Assembly (NCBI GenBank): GCA_913045315.1
Contig: CAJWQJ010000002.1
Location: 1 to 64,000, forward strand
Reading direction: 5' to 3'
DNA from: an uncultured Chloroflexota bacterium
Lineage (GTDB): Bacteria > Chloroflexota > Dehalococcoidia > Lucifugimonadales > UBA1127
DNA: 64,000 nucleotides
The notes beneath the pieces are model-generated. The model did no database searches and was not told the DNA's origin. It saw only the letters and a program-made list of their open reading frames with translations. The position numbers were made by a program, and so were the translations under genes. Below are positions 1 to 10,113 of this stretch, piece after piece. Numbering within the stretch: the first letter of the stretch is position 1; each line of letters opens with the position of its first letter.

Positions 1-1
1 T

Positions 2-55
2 CGAGCATTTGCTGAAAAACGTGGAAATACCAGTATCGACTTCGATAAAAAATAA
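2..55 (+). CDS. C-terminal fragment of an upstream CDS (RAFAEKRGNTSIDFDKK*), possibly enoyl-CoA hydratase/isomerase family
   Basis: Open frame from window edge to TAA at 53-55, followed by a terminator hairpin; 'RAFAEKR' resembles enoyl-CoA hydratase C-termini. Confidence 0.4.
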   Translation, partial: RAFAEKRGNTSIDFDKK

Positions 56-80
56 TTATCTATAGGATAAAATGTTTAAG

Positions 81-114
81 AGACCCGGTTCTTTAGTGAA
101 GTTCCGGGTCTTTT
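81..114 (+). terminator. Rho-independent terminator
   Basis: Stem AGACCCGG (81-88) / CCGGGTCT (104-111) followed by a T run. Confidence 0.8.
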
Positions 115-134
115 AATGCAATCAATATAATATT

Positions 135-728
135 TTGAATAGAAATCAAATATCAGAAGATACCATCAGAATACTAAGAAACCGAGTAAGTTTATTACCT
201 AAAGGTTTACGTAATCATATGTTTCGAGTTGAAGAAATTGGTATTGAAATTGCCAACGATCATAATATACCAGTTAATTTAGTTGCTTACGCATGTTTAG
301 GACATGATATAGCAAGAGGAATGCCCGAAAATGATTTACTAAATTATGCAGAAAATAACAACATCCCTATTGATCCAATAGAAAGACAATCACCCATACT
401 ACTACATGGCCAAGTTGGGAGTCATATTCTTCAACATGAAGAACACATCAACGAAAAAGAAATACTTGAAGCAGTATGGTGGCACACTACATTTCAAAAA
501 AATATTGGTCCTATAGGCCAAATTACTTTTCTTGCTGATAAACTTGACGAACGGAAATTGAAACAATATCCATTCCAAGAAGAAATCAGATCTCTTGCAA
601 AGGTTTCTCTTCTTAAAGCAATCGTTACATTTCTTAGTAAATCAATTAGTACTATGATCGAAAAAGAACAAATTGTTCATCCATTAGCAATTGAAACAAG
701 AAATCATCTCTTACAAATATTAAAATAG
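135..728 (+). CDS. HD-domain phosphohydrolase, YqeK-like
   Basis: LGHDIARG and HGQVGSHIL..WWHTT motifs typical of YqeK-like HD proteins; TTG start. Confidence 0.7.
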   Translation: MNRNQISEDTIRILRNRVSLLPKGLRNHMFRVEEIGIEIANDHNIPVNLVAYACLGHDIARGMPENDLLNYAENNNIPIDPIERQSPILLHGQVGSHILQHEEHINEKEILEAVWWHTTFQKNIGPIGQITFLADKLDERKLKQYPFQEEIRSLAKVSLLKAIVTFLSKSISTMIEKEQIVHPLAIETRNHLLQILK

Positions 729-1343
729 CCTGAATCCAAATATGATTCCAGCTAGAATTAATATAATACCAGAAACTTTCTGAGCTAAAGATAGATTATT
801 AATTATAGATTTATTCCAACTTAACCGATACATAACCATCGATAAAATTATATACCAAAGAATATCTATTGAAGTGGCTGTAAACACCATCACAGTCATT
901 TGAAAAAATGTTGCATCCTCAGAAACAAATTGGCTAAATATACCTAGAAAAAATACAGGGATTTTGGGATTAAATAGTGCCATAAGAAATCCTTCGAGAC
1001 ATGAAACTTTCAGGGAGATATTTTTCAGAGGATTAACAGGAATATTGGTTTCAAAATTTCCTCCATCACACAACATTCGAAAACCTATATATATAAGCAC
1101 AACAATTCCTAAAGTTTCTAATAAATGGATCCCAAAGGATAACGCAAGGATAAATATAGATACTCCTCCAACGGTAAAAATAGCCCAAATAAATATTCCA
1201 CATCCATGAGTGACACTAGTGAAAATTCCATGAACTATACCTCGGGACAAAGTATTATTTGAAACAAGAAGAAAACTTGGCCCCGGAGAAATAGCACCAG
1301 CTATGCAAATTCCAGCTAATTGCAACCACAAAGAAATTTCCAA
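720..1343 (-). CDS. LysE/RhtB family translocator
   Basis: N-terminal GAISPGPSFLLV motif, about 6 hydrophobic segments, 207 aa. Confidence 0.85.
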   Translation of the reverse strand: MEISLWLQLAGICIAGAISPGPSFLLVSNNTLSRGIVHGIFTSVTHGCGIFIWAIFTVGGVSIFILALSFGIHLLETLGIVVLIYIGFRMLCDGGNFETNIPVNPLKNISLKVSCLEGFLMALFNPKIPVFFLGIFSQFVSEDATFFQMTVMVFTATSIDILWYIILSMVMYRLSWNKSIINNLSLAQKVSGIILILAGIIFGFRLF

Positions 1344-1354
1344 TATTCACCTCG

Positions 1355-2470
1355 TCAGATTGAATGCTTTATTATGCTATTAATTACCTGATATAACTTT
1401 TTAATCTCTATGATCATATTTACAGGTGATATTTCTCTGTCTGGATCAAGGTGGCGAAATAATTGAAATTCTGTGTAATTAACATCTACTTTGTTTAATA
1501 AAGCTTCATAAAGATCTTTTGATTGAATATATGGAATCATATCGTCTTTTTTATCATGCATTATGTAAACTGGAGATCTTAGATTCGTTATATATGTTGA
1601 TGGGGAAATTTCTTCATACTTTTCTTTCATAGATAATGGTAATGAATCATATAAACTATCATATTCTTCATTCGTAACCCCAGTAAGTAGTTCATAAACC
1701 GTTTGAGTATAATCATCTTCTGACTCAAATACGAAACCGTTAGTTGACATCATATTTTGCACAATAATTTTATCTTCCAAAGTCATAGATTCTAATACCA
1801 TTTCCTGATGTGTTTTCATCGTTAACTCATCAGGAGTCCATTTGATATATTCCTCTCCGTTCCAAAAGGAGTTCGTAGCAATTGAACGAACAAGTGACTC
1901 AGCATTAAAGTAGCTTGCAAAAACATTAACAAACGCAACATCATCATTTATTTCAGGTTGTGATGCAGCCATTAAAACATACGATCCTCCAACACAAAAA
2001 CCAGCAAATCCAATTCGGTCCTTATCAACATATTCCATGGATTGCATATGTTTAAACACACCTACTAATTTTTGAACATCATCAAAATTTAGGTTGCCTT
2101 CAGCAATCTCTTGTGAACTATATATAAGAGTTACAAAACCTGTTCTCGTTAATGCTGAAGCTAAGTTAACAATACGTGGATCATGATTTGCAGCAGGAGA
2201 TACTCCTAAAAAAAGTATAATTCCAGGATGCTTACCATTTAAATTAGGTTTGTATATCTGTACGGTTACATCATCCGAACCAATATTGAATTTTTCATTA
2301 GATACAATTGGGTTACTCTGTCCAAGTTTTATCGAAGGTAATTGTGGTAATACTTGGGTGATAAAAAATACTGAGCGAACTTTTACCTGACCATGTTCGG
2401 TACCAAGAGCCCATATGGGAAACAACAATACAACCGTAATCAATAAAATTAAAAAGAATCTACTAATCAT
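1355..2470 (-). CDS. Dienelactone hydrolase-like alpha/beta hydrolase with N-terminal signal/anchor
   Basis: GFAGFCVGGSYVLMAA nucleophile elbow, SPVYIMHDKKDDMIP; hydrophobic N-terminus. Confidence 0.75.
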   Translation of the reverse strand: MISRFFLILLITVVLLFPIWALGTEHGQVKVRSVFFITQVLPQLPSIKLGQSNPIVSNEKFNIGSDDVTVQIYKPNLNGKHPGIILFLGVSPAANHDPRIVNLASALTRTGFVTLIYSSQEIAEGNLNFDDVQKLVGVFKHMQSMEYVDKDRIGFAGFCVGGSYVLMAASQPEINDDVAFVNVFASYFNAESLVRSIATNSFWNGEEYIKWTPDELTMKTHQEMVLESMTLEDKIIVQNMMSTNGFVFESEDDYTQTVYELLTGVTNEEYDSLYDSLPLSMKEKYEEISPSTYITNLRSPVYIMHDKKDDMIPYIQSKDLYEALLNKVDVNYTEFQLFRHLDPDREISPVNMIIEIKKLYQVINSIIKHSI

Positions 2471-4131
2471 TGATTAATCTTTTTATTCCATGAATCCCTT
2501 AAAGCAACAATTTGATTAAATACAAGTCTAGATGATGTCGTATCCTTATCAATAACAAAATAACCATTTCTTTCGAACTGGCACTTAAATCCAATTTTTT
2601 CATCCTTTAAATTAATTTCAACTTTACTGTTTTGGATTTCTATAAAAGAATTTGGATTCAGCGATGAAAGAAAATCATCATCAAAATCAGGATTCTCAAC
2701 ATTAAATAAACGATCATATTTCCGAACATTTACGTCGATTGATTCCTTAGCCGAAACCCAATGAATGGTTCCTTTAACTTTTCTATCATCTGGTGCATTA
2801 CCACCTTTTGTATCAGGATCATATGTACAGTGAACGGCAGTAATTTCTCCAGTAGTATCATCTTTATCAAATCCGACACAGGTAATGAAATATGCATACC
2901 TAAGTCTAACTTCATTACCTAGGTAGAGACGATAATATTTTGAGGGAGGGTTTTCTTCAAAATCACTTCGTTCTATATATAATTCTTTCCCGAACGGTAG
3001 TTTTCTTGTTCCAAGTTCAGGTTTCATGGGATTATTTACTGCATCAAGATATTCAATTTGAGGGGATGGATAATTATCAATAATCACTTTTATTGGATCT
3101 ATAATACCCATAACTCTAGGAGCATTAACATTCAAATCCTCACGAATACAATGTTCAAGTAACGAAAAATCCACAGTGTTTTGACGTTTGGCAATTCCAA
3201 TAATTTCACAGAAATTTCTAATCGATTCAGAAGAGTAACCTCTTCGCCTAAGTCCTGACAAAGTAGGCATCCGAGGATCATCCCATCCAGTAACATATCC
3301 TTCTGTCACCAATCTATTTAGTCTTCTTTTACTTAAGACAGTATGACTAAGATTAAGACGAGCAAATTCTATCTGTTGTGGATGATGGATACCCAAAGCA
3401 TCGATTATCCAATCATATAGTGGGCGGTGGTCTTCAAACTCCATAGTGCAAAGTGAATGGGTAATCCCTTCAATCGAATCAGATTGACCATGAGCAAAAT
3501 CATACATTGGATAAATACACCAATTATTTCCAGTGCGATGATGGGTAGATCGCATAATCCTGTATAATATTGGATCACGTAAATTAATGTTGCCAGAAGT
3601 CATGTCTATTTTGGCACGTAATACTCGAGACCCATCTGGAAATTCACCATTTTTCATTTTTTGAAACAATGCCTCATTTTCCTCAATTGATCTATCTCGG
3701 AAAGGACTATTTATACCTGCTTCAGTAAGAGTGCCTCTTTGATCTCTGATTGTTTCATGTGATTGGTCATCAACATAAGCAAGATTCTTCTGAATAAGTT
3801 TTATTGCAAAATCATAAAGTTGATCAAAATAATCTGACGCATAATATAAAGAGGAACCCCAATCCCAACCTAACCATTGAATATCTTCTTTAATCGAATC
3901 AACAAATTCTTGTTCTTCTTTACTAGGGTTAGTATCATCAAATCGTAAATGACACTGTCCTCCAAATTCATCAGCTAAACCAAAACTCAAACAAATAGCT
4001 TTAGCATGTCCAATATGCAAATATCCATTCGGTTCAGGGGGAAAACGAGTAATAATTTTGTATGAATCAGAGCTTTCATTCATATCAGTGATTATTTTAT
4101 CTCTGATAAAATTTGATTGTATGTTTTCCAT
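2467..4131 (-). CDS. glnS: Glutaminyl-tRNA synthetase
   Basis: RFPPEPNGYLHIGHAKAICLSFGLA (HIGH), LSKRRLNRLV (KMSKS-like); 4-bp overlap with downstream gene. Confidence 0.95.
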   Translation of the reverse strand: MENIQSNFIRDKIITDMNESSDSYKIITRFPPEPNGYLHIGHAKAICLSFGLADEFGGQCHLRFDDTNPSKEEQEFVDSIKEDIQWLGWDWGSSLYYASDYFDQLYDFAIKLIQKNLAYVDDQSHETIRDQRGTLTEAGINSPFRDRSIEENEALFQKMKNGEFPDGSRVLRAKIDMTSGNINLRDPILYRIMRSTHHRTGNNWCIYPMYDFAHGQSDSIEGITHSLCTMEFEDHRPLYDWIIDALGIHHPQQIEFARLNLSHTVLSKRRLNRLVTEGYVTGWDDPRMPTLSGLRRRGYSSESIRNFCEIIGIAKRQNTVDFSLLEHCIREDLNVNAPRVMGIIDPIKVIIDNYPSPQIEYLDAVNNPMKPELGTRKLPFGKELYIERSDFEENPPSKYYRLYLGNEVRLRYAYFITCVGFDKDDTTGEITAVHCTYDPDTKGGNAPDDRKVKGTIHWVSAKESIDVNVRKYDRLFNVENPDFDDDFLSSLNPNSFIEIQNSKVEINLKDEKIGFKCQFERNGYFVIDKDTTSSRLVFNQIVALRDSWNKKINQ

Positions 4132-4233
4132 ATTTATACCTAGTAATTACCTTCATGCATCGGTTTTTAACATATGAATTATACCCAAAACACTACTAAT
4201 CTGACAAAAAAGACACTAAATAAAATTGTAATT

Positions 4234-4698
4234 CTATTCGAGGCCACCCATTTTACGAATTATAAAAAATTCATTATGAGATACTGGAGTGATAGATAAT
4301 CTTGCATATTTAAGTAATCCCATATCTTTTAGTTCACTAGTATTTTTTATATCCTTTAGTGATATCTCATGTAATAGTTTTTCAATTGGTTTTATATCAA
4401 CCATAAACCATATAGGATTATCTGGAAGACTTTTTGAGTCAAAATGATTTGAAGTTTTATCCAATGCTGTAAAATCGGGATATCCTGATCGCACTACTTC
4501 CGCTATACCAACAATACAACTAGGTTTTGAATTCGAATGATAAAAAAGAATCTGATCTCCAACTTGAATTTCATCACGTAAAAAATTTCTTGCTTTGTAA
4601 TTACGAACTCCATCCCATTCAGCAATCTTGTCGAAAATGAGATCATCCCAAGAATATGAAGAGGGTTCGGATTTAAATAGCCAATATGACATATGCAT
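4234..4698 (-). CDS. EVE domain-containing protein
   Basis: YWLFKSEPSSYSWDDL, EWDGVRNYKARNFLRDE, GDQILFYHSN. Confidence 0.9.
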   Translation of the reverse strand: MHMSYWLFKSEPSSYSWDDLIFDKIAEWDGVRNYKARNFLRDEIQVGDQILFYHSNSKPSCIVGIAEVVRSGYPDFTALDKTSNHFDSKSLPDNPIWFMVDIKPIEKLLHEISLKDIKNTSELKDMGLLKYARLSITPVSHNEFFIIRKMGGLE

Positions 4699-4798
4699 TC
4701 TCGCTTGAAATAATTCAATTTATAGAATAATACTTTATATCATATAGAATTTATAATATTAAATGCTATCCTTTTTCTAAAATGGAAAGATCAATTAA

Positions 4799-5431
4799 AT
4801 GAAACTTTTTGATATAAGTATTCCAATTTCCAATAAAACACTTGTATATAAGGATGATGTTCCATTAGAAATCCAAAAAAAGATTACAAAAATTAATAAT
4901 GGTTCGATTACAACAAGTAATATATCAATGAGCAGCCACACAGGCACACACATCGACGCACCGCATCATTTTTTTAATGATGGAATCACAATAGATGAAA
5001 TCAATCCAGAACTATTTATTGGCTCAACATATGTAGCTGAAATTCTTGACCACGATGAGCAAATAGGAGAAAAACAAATAGAAAACATCACCATACCTAA
5101 TGGCATTTCAAGAATATTGTTTAAGACCAATAATTCGACGTTATGGAAAAAACATGAAGTTCAACCAAATTTTACGTCGCTTTCGCTTTACGCTGCCGAA
5201 TGGCTGATAAATAATAATATCCAATTGGTTGGTATAGATTATTTATCTGTTGATACTTTTACTGCCAGTAGTTTTCCAATTCATCAGAAACTTTTAAAAA
5301 ATAATGTGATTATTTTGGAGGGATTAGATTTAAGCAAAATTTCTCAAGGGATTTATACACTAATTTGTTTCCCTCTAAATATCATTAGTGGTGACGGTTC
5401 ACCAGCACGAGCAATATTAATTGAAGAATAA
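4799..5431 (+). CDS. Cyclase family protein (kynurenine formamidase-like)
   Basis: SSHTGTHIDAPHHF metal-binding motif. Confidence 0.85.
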   Translation: MKLFDISIPISNKTLVYKDDVPLEIQKKITKINNGSITTSNISMSSHTGTHIDAPHHFFNDGITIDEINPELFIGSTYVAEILDHDEQIGEKQIENITIPNGISRILFKTNNSTLWKKHEVQPNFTSLSLYAAEWLINNNIQLVGIDYLSVDTFTASSFPIHQKLLKNNVIILEGLDLSKISQGIYTLICFPLNIISGDGSPARAILIEE

Positions 5432-5438
5432 ATAAGTA

Positions 5439-6659
5439 TTAAACTAATAATTTCAATGAGCGATTAAAAAAGAGCACTAACAACGAAATAGTGGTTAATG
5501 CTAAACCCATGAATAAAATTGCAATCTCAATAGAGAAATATTGGCTTATCAATGTTATTGGCAAAACGGCTCCAGGCATCAATGACCATCCCATTCCTTG
5601 AATACTCATGACTCTTCCACGAAAAGCTTCATCTGAATATTCAACCATCAGGGAATTTGTAAATGTCATTCTAGCAGCCTGAATTAGACCCATTAATGCC
5701 ATCCCCAATAAACCTATCCAAAAAACAGGGTAAATATTTCCGACCAATGAAAAAGCAATTAATAAAATTCCGGAAATACTTCCAGTGGAAGCTAGAATTA
5801 TTCCCCGATTTCCAAGTTTACCTAGAAATGCAACAACCATAGCCCCACCCAAACTACCAACACCTATTGCACTAAGCAGCCATCCTAAACCTTCAGCATC
5901 TACAGAAAACATATCTTTTGCAACAATTGGAATTACCATACGTAAAGGCATTGCAAATATCAAACTGGAAAAAGACAAAATGATTAGAGTAAGCAATAAA
6001 GCATTCTTGCGTACATAGTTTATACCTGCAGTAAATTCAGCTACAACATTGTTTCCTCTAGATGCAGGAGAAAAACTAGGTAAAAAGGCAGTGAGCACAA
6101 TTGCAAACAAGTACATGGCAGCCATTAAATAATAGGTATAGGCAATTCCAATACTTTCGATTAAAATTCCTGCTAGCGAAGGAAAGGCGATATTAGTAAT
6201 ACTGATTCCAACTGAATTAAGGGCAATAGCATTCATCACCCATTTCCGCCCAACCAATTGAGGAATTAATGCCTGACGTGCAGGCATAACTAACGGCATT
6301 ATCATGCCCTGTGCAAACGAAGCTATGACTAAGTGAATCCAAGTAATTACTTCAAACGAAATTAACAATCCAACAATAATCGCCAATATAAGTGCAATAA
6401 TTTGACCTATCTGAATGAGCAATCTTTTGTCCATCCTGTCAGCCAATACACCACCAAGTAAAGAAAATAAAACAGCTGTAATTGCTCCACTTGCAGCCAC
6501 ATAACCTACTCTCGAAGCTAATCCCGTAAGATCATACGCTAGGTACCCTCTGGACAATAATTGCATTTGCATTGCACCCATATGCAAAAGAAGACCGAAC
6601 CAGTAATATCTATATGTAGGAATGCTAAGTGAAGAAAAGGTAGCAGATAATCTGCTCAA
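5439..6659 (-). CDS. MFS transporter (MFS_3/EntS-like)
   Basis: About 12 TM segments; GGVLADRMDKRLLIQIGQ motif. Confidence 0.85.
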   Translation of the reverse strand: MSRLSATFSSLSIPTYRYYWFGLLLHMGAMQMQLLSRGYLAYDLTGLASRVGYVAASGAITAVLFSLLGGVLADRMDKRLLIQIGQIIALILAIIVGLLISFEVITWIHLVIASFAQGMIMPLVMPARQALIPQLVGRKWVMNAIALNSVGISITNIAFPSLAGILIESIGIAYTYYLMAAMYLFAIVLTAFLPSFSPASRGNNVVAEFTAGINYVRKNALLLTLIILSFSSLIFAMPLRMVIPIVAKDMFSVDAEGLGWLLSAIGVGSLGGAMVVAFLGKLGNRGIILASTGSISGILLIAFSLVGNIYPVFWIGLLGMALMGLIQAARMTFTNSLMVEYSDEAFRGRVMSIQGMGWSLMPGAVLPITLISQYFSIEIAILFMGLALTTISLLVLFFNRSLKLLV

Positions 6660-6744
6660 TTTTGTACCTTTCTATACGAGTTGTATAGTGAATGCATAAA
6701 TTACTCTACATTTCATAGATCATTAAGTAAAGGATTCCAAAACG

Positions 6745-6906
6745 ATGGTACGACCACATTGGATATCAGATCATCCCCCTGCTTGCACATGCTCAGAATG
6801 TGAGGACAAAAGAATATTTCAACATGATCATGGAAAAAAAATTGGCAGAAATTCAATTTGTCCGTGTGGAAGCGAAAAGAAATACAAAAAATGTCACGGT
6901 GCCTGA
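6745..6906 (+). CDS. SEC-C motif small protein (53 aa)
   Basis: Not in ORF track; [53 protein letters not shown] carries the SEC-C zinc motif [14 protein letters not shown]. Confidence 0.75.
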   Translation: MVRPHWISDHPPACTCSECEDKRIFQHDHGKKIGRNSICPCGSEKKYKKCHGA

Positions 6907-6910
6907 AAAA

Positions 6911-8173
6911 TTAATCGTGGATTTTTACTGGTGGGGTTGCCAGAAGCTGTAGTATTGCACCTATACCACAACCTACTAATAAAATAATTAATGCTGGATT
7001 ATATGTTCCATAAACATCAAATATCCAAGCTGACCAAAGTGGGCTTAACCCTGGTCCAAGAAGATTCAATGGAGTAAGCACTCCTCTTATTGTTCCTTGA
7101 AAAAATCTTCCATAATAATTTGACCACATAACATTTTGAACAACAGCAGTAGCTCCAGCACCAATTCCATATAAAATTGTATATATTAATAGCTCTGAAA
7201 AATCCTGAGCAAACCATAATGTTCCTATAGCAATGGCAGCTATACCAAGACTACTTGCTGTAACAAACCTAATTGGAATTTTCTCACACAATATTCCCCA
7301 AAAAAACTTTGAAATCAAAGATACTGTGCTGAAAGAAGTAGCCAATAAGCTAGCAGCTTCAATGCTTAACCCCTTATCGGTAAATAACGCTACTTGATGA
7401 AGTGCTAATACACCAATAGACATCCCCATTAAATTGAATGAAATAACCATAAACCACAAACTTCTTGTTTTGATAGCTTCCTTTAATGTCCAATTATTCT
7501 CACGGATTTCATTTTGAGAATTATTTTTCTCATCGTTAACTATCTCGATACCATCAGGAAATAATCCAATATCCTCAGGTTGACGTCTCATAAATAATAA
7601 TGAGCCTGGCAAAATAAGTACCAATGGTAATATTCCAAGAATCATCCATGCAGATCGCCAGCCAAAACTACTAATCAGAAAAGCACATAAAGGAACAAAG
7701 ACAATACCTCCCAAGCTTCCACCAGTAGCTAAAATGCCCATCGCTCGTCCTCGATATCGAATAAACCATTTGGCAACTACTGAACCAGCTACAATATGAC
7801 CAGAAACTACTCCTTGGCAAAGACCCCAAAATATTCCACCAAATAAATAAAACTGCCATACTTGATTCACTATTCCAGATAAAACAAGGCTAGCAAACCC
7901 GATGATAGCTGCAGAAACATACAGTAATTTTGGACCATACTCTCTATCAACAAATGGTCCGATAACTGGTCCAAGAAATGCCATAATTAGAGCACGTAAG
8001 GTCACAACACCTGAGACTGCAGTTCGTGACCACCTTAAATCAGAACTCATAGCTTTTAAAAAAACGCTAAGTCCATATGCTCCAATTCCAGTTCCAGTGA
8101 ATGAACCAGCTATAGCCACAGCTAAAATAATCCAACCACGAAAAATCTTTGGTTTTTGTTTTTTTTGATTCAT
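6911..8173 (-). CDS. MFS transporter, OFA (oxalate/formate antiporter)-like
   Basis: GWIILAVAIAGSF..., RYRGRAMGI, RRQPEDIGLFPDG central-loop signature. Confidence 0.85.
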   Translation of the reverse strand: MNQKKQKPKIFRGWIILAVAIAGSFTGTGIGAYGLSVFLKAMSSDLRWSRTAVSGVVTLRALIMAFLGPVIGPFVDREYGPKLLYVSAAIIGFASLVLSGIVNQVWQFYLFGGIFWGLCQGVVSGHIVAGSVVAKWFIRYRGRAMGILATGGSLGGIVFVPLCAFLISSFGWRSAWMILGILPLVLILPGSLLFMRRQPEDIGLFPDGIEIVNDEKNNSQNEIRENNWTLKEAIKTRSLWFMVISFNLMGMSIGVLALHQVALFTDKGLSIEAASLLATSFSTVSLISKFFWGILCEKIPIRFVTASSLGIAAIAIGTLWFAQDFSELLIYTILYGIGAGATAVVQNVMWSNYYGRFFQGTIRGVLTPLNLLGPGLSPLWSAWIFDVYGTYNPALIILLVGCGIGAILQLLATPPVKIHD

Positions 8174-8191
8174 AACTCAATAATCTAAATT

Positions 8192-8704
8192 TCAGTTATT
8201 GTAAAACCAAAATTTTCTCCAAAACTTCCAGTACCATGTAACTGCAATTATTACCGGACCCATTGTCCACCAAGCTGAATAACTATAAATCGCAACTTGA
8301 TCATGAGCTCCGAAATTTGATGTGTCCAATGCAAATCCTGACAAAATTATCAACTGGGCAAATAGTACAACAAGAGTAAGTATAATGAAATTTGTTATGG
8401 TATAAATATATTTGTCATTTGGTGTGGCAATAACGACTGATGAAACTATTACTAGACCATAATAAAAAGAGAAATTATGAACATTTAATATATTAACATT
8501 CGGTCCAATGTGAGTATTTTCCCTAGATAACACAAAACGATTCCCTTCTGTAATTACGTTTACATCAAGATAACTAAATGGATATGACATTAGCGTGTCT
8601 ATAGCACTCGATAACTTATCAGCTAACCCTATAAATCCTACTATGGATAGTAATACTATGAAAAATATAATTTTAATGTGTGTGTAAATACCAATATAAC
8701 TCAT
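8192..8704 (-). CDS. Putative exosortase-associated membrane protein
   Basis: 4 or more hydrophobic segments; start overlaps exosortase stop (ATGA), so probably translationally coupled. Confidence 0.5.
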   Translation of the reverse strand: MSYIGIYTHIKIIFFIVLLSIVGFIGLADKLSSAIDTLMSYPFSYLDVNVITEGNRFVLSRENTHIGPNVNILNVHNFSFYYGLVIVSSVVIATPNDKYIYTITNFIILTLVVLFAQLIILSGFALDTSNFGAHDQVAIYSYSAWWTMGPVIIAVTWYWKFWRKFWFYNN

Positions 8705-9192
8705 AAAGAATTCTCTCTAAAAATCCAGCACCCCCAAATGAAAATTGCTGAAATAATCATCATCGGTTGCCAAATCAATACATGGATCATATCAAAATAT
8801 TGAGTATTAAAACTTAAGAGAAAAAATAAACTGGTTAGTCTAATCATATTTATCAATGAAAGAAGAAAAAAAGCTATTACTATAATATAAAGTTTCTTTT
8901 TCATATGAACAGGAGTGATTATTGCTCCAATTATTAACACCATAAGGGGTGCTGTAATTGTACACTCTGGAATAATTCCAAATCGAGTAGAGTCAGCTAT
9001 AACCCATGATCCATTAACAGTGGGTTCCTTACCTAAAATTTTAAGTGACCAGAATAATAATTTAGCTGTTATTTCGCTTGTAATAATTCCCAAATTAGTA
9101 ATCAAATAAATCGAGTACCATTGAAGTGCTATGTAAAGAGCAAATGCACCAATAATTATTCGTTTCAGACTAATGTTCATACAAGAATCCAA
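8701..9192 (-). CDS. Exosortase/archaeosortase family protein (XrtH-like?)
   Basis: Multi-TM with conserved Cys (IPECTITAP), Arg (NMIRLTSLF) and His (FDMIHVLIWQ) in exosortase order and spacing. Confidence 0.75.
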   Translation of the reverse strand: MDSCMNISLKRIIIGAFALYIALQWYSIYLITNLGIITSEITAKLLFWSLKILGKEPTVNGSWVIADSTRFGIIPECTITAPLMVLIIGAIITPVHMKKKLYIIVIAFFLLSLINMIRLTSLFFLLSFNTQYFDMIHVLIWQPMMIISAIFIWGCWIFRENSL

Positions 9193-9255
9193 GCTTTTAT
9201 TACATTAAGGATATAATATGATTCATTATTATATTTTTTTAATGGTAAAGTAAAA

Positions 9256-10113
9256 TTGAAAAATAAAACCATCATTATAACTGGAGCAACTTCAGGAATT
9301 GGATATGAAGCTGCAATTGAACTTTCACGTAGAGGTCATTCAATTATTGGCATCGGAAGTTCAACAATAAGTTGTAAAAGAGCAGCAGAAAATTCTAGTA
9401 AGGATTTTTCAGGTAATACTATTACATTCTTCCCATGTGACTTAAGCAAACATGAAGAAATTTATAATTTAGCGAATTTATTATATGAAAAATATGAAGC
9501 AATTAATATTTTAGTTAATAATGCAGGTTCTATTTTTCTGAAAAAGATTTTAACGAATGAAGGTATAGAAAAAACGTTCTCTGTTAATTACCTTGGCCAT
9601 TTTTTATTTACTAGATTAATGTTAAATAAAATAATTGCCTCAGATAACCCCAAGATTATAAATGTTTCATCAGTTGCCTACAAAAATGCTCAAATCAATG
9701 ATGATGATCTAATTGATCCAATTCGTTATTCTCCAATGAAAGTTTACAGAAGATCAAAATTAGCACAGTTATTATTTACAAGATATCTCGGTAATGAGCT
9801 TTCAGATTCTCGTGTAATAGTTGTTTCAATGCATCCAGGTATTATTGCTACAAAAATATTATCTCGTAACGAGAGATGGGGAGGAACACTCACTAAATTA
9901 TTCAAATTAATAGGCAAATCACCAAAAAAAGGAGCGCAAACGATTATCTATCTTGCATCTGCAACAAACAATCAATTAATTTCAAAACAATATTATGTCA
10001 ATTCAGAAATTGAACAATTACTCCCGCATGCAACAAATGACGAAGATGCAAAAATATTATGGGATATGAGTTCTAAATTATGTAATCTACCTAGCGATCT
10101 TCCTCAGAATTAA
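9256..10113 (+). CDS. Short-chain dehydrogenase/reductase
   Basis: IIITGATSGIGYEAA, NNAG, YRRSK. Confidence 0.9.
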   Translation: MKNKTIIITGATSGIGYEAAIELSRRGHSIIGIGSSTISCKRAAENSSKDFSGNTITFFPCDLSKHEEIYNLANLLYEKYEAINILVNNAGSIFLKKILTNEGIEKTFSVNYLGHFLFTRLMLNKIIASDNPKIINVSSVAYKNAQINDDDLIDPIRYSPMKVYRRSKLAQLLFTRYLGNELSDSRVIVVSMHPGIIATKILSRNERWGGTLTKLFKLIGKSPKKGAQTIIYLASATNNQLISKQYYVNSEIEQLLPHATNDEDAKILWDMSSKLCNLPSDLPQN

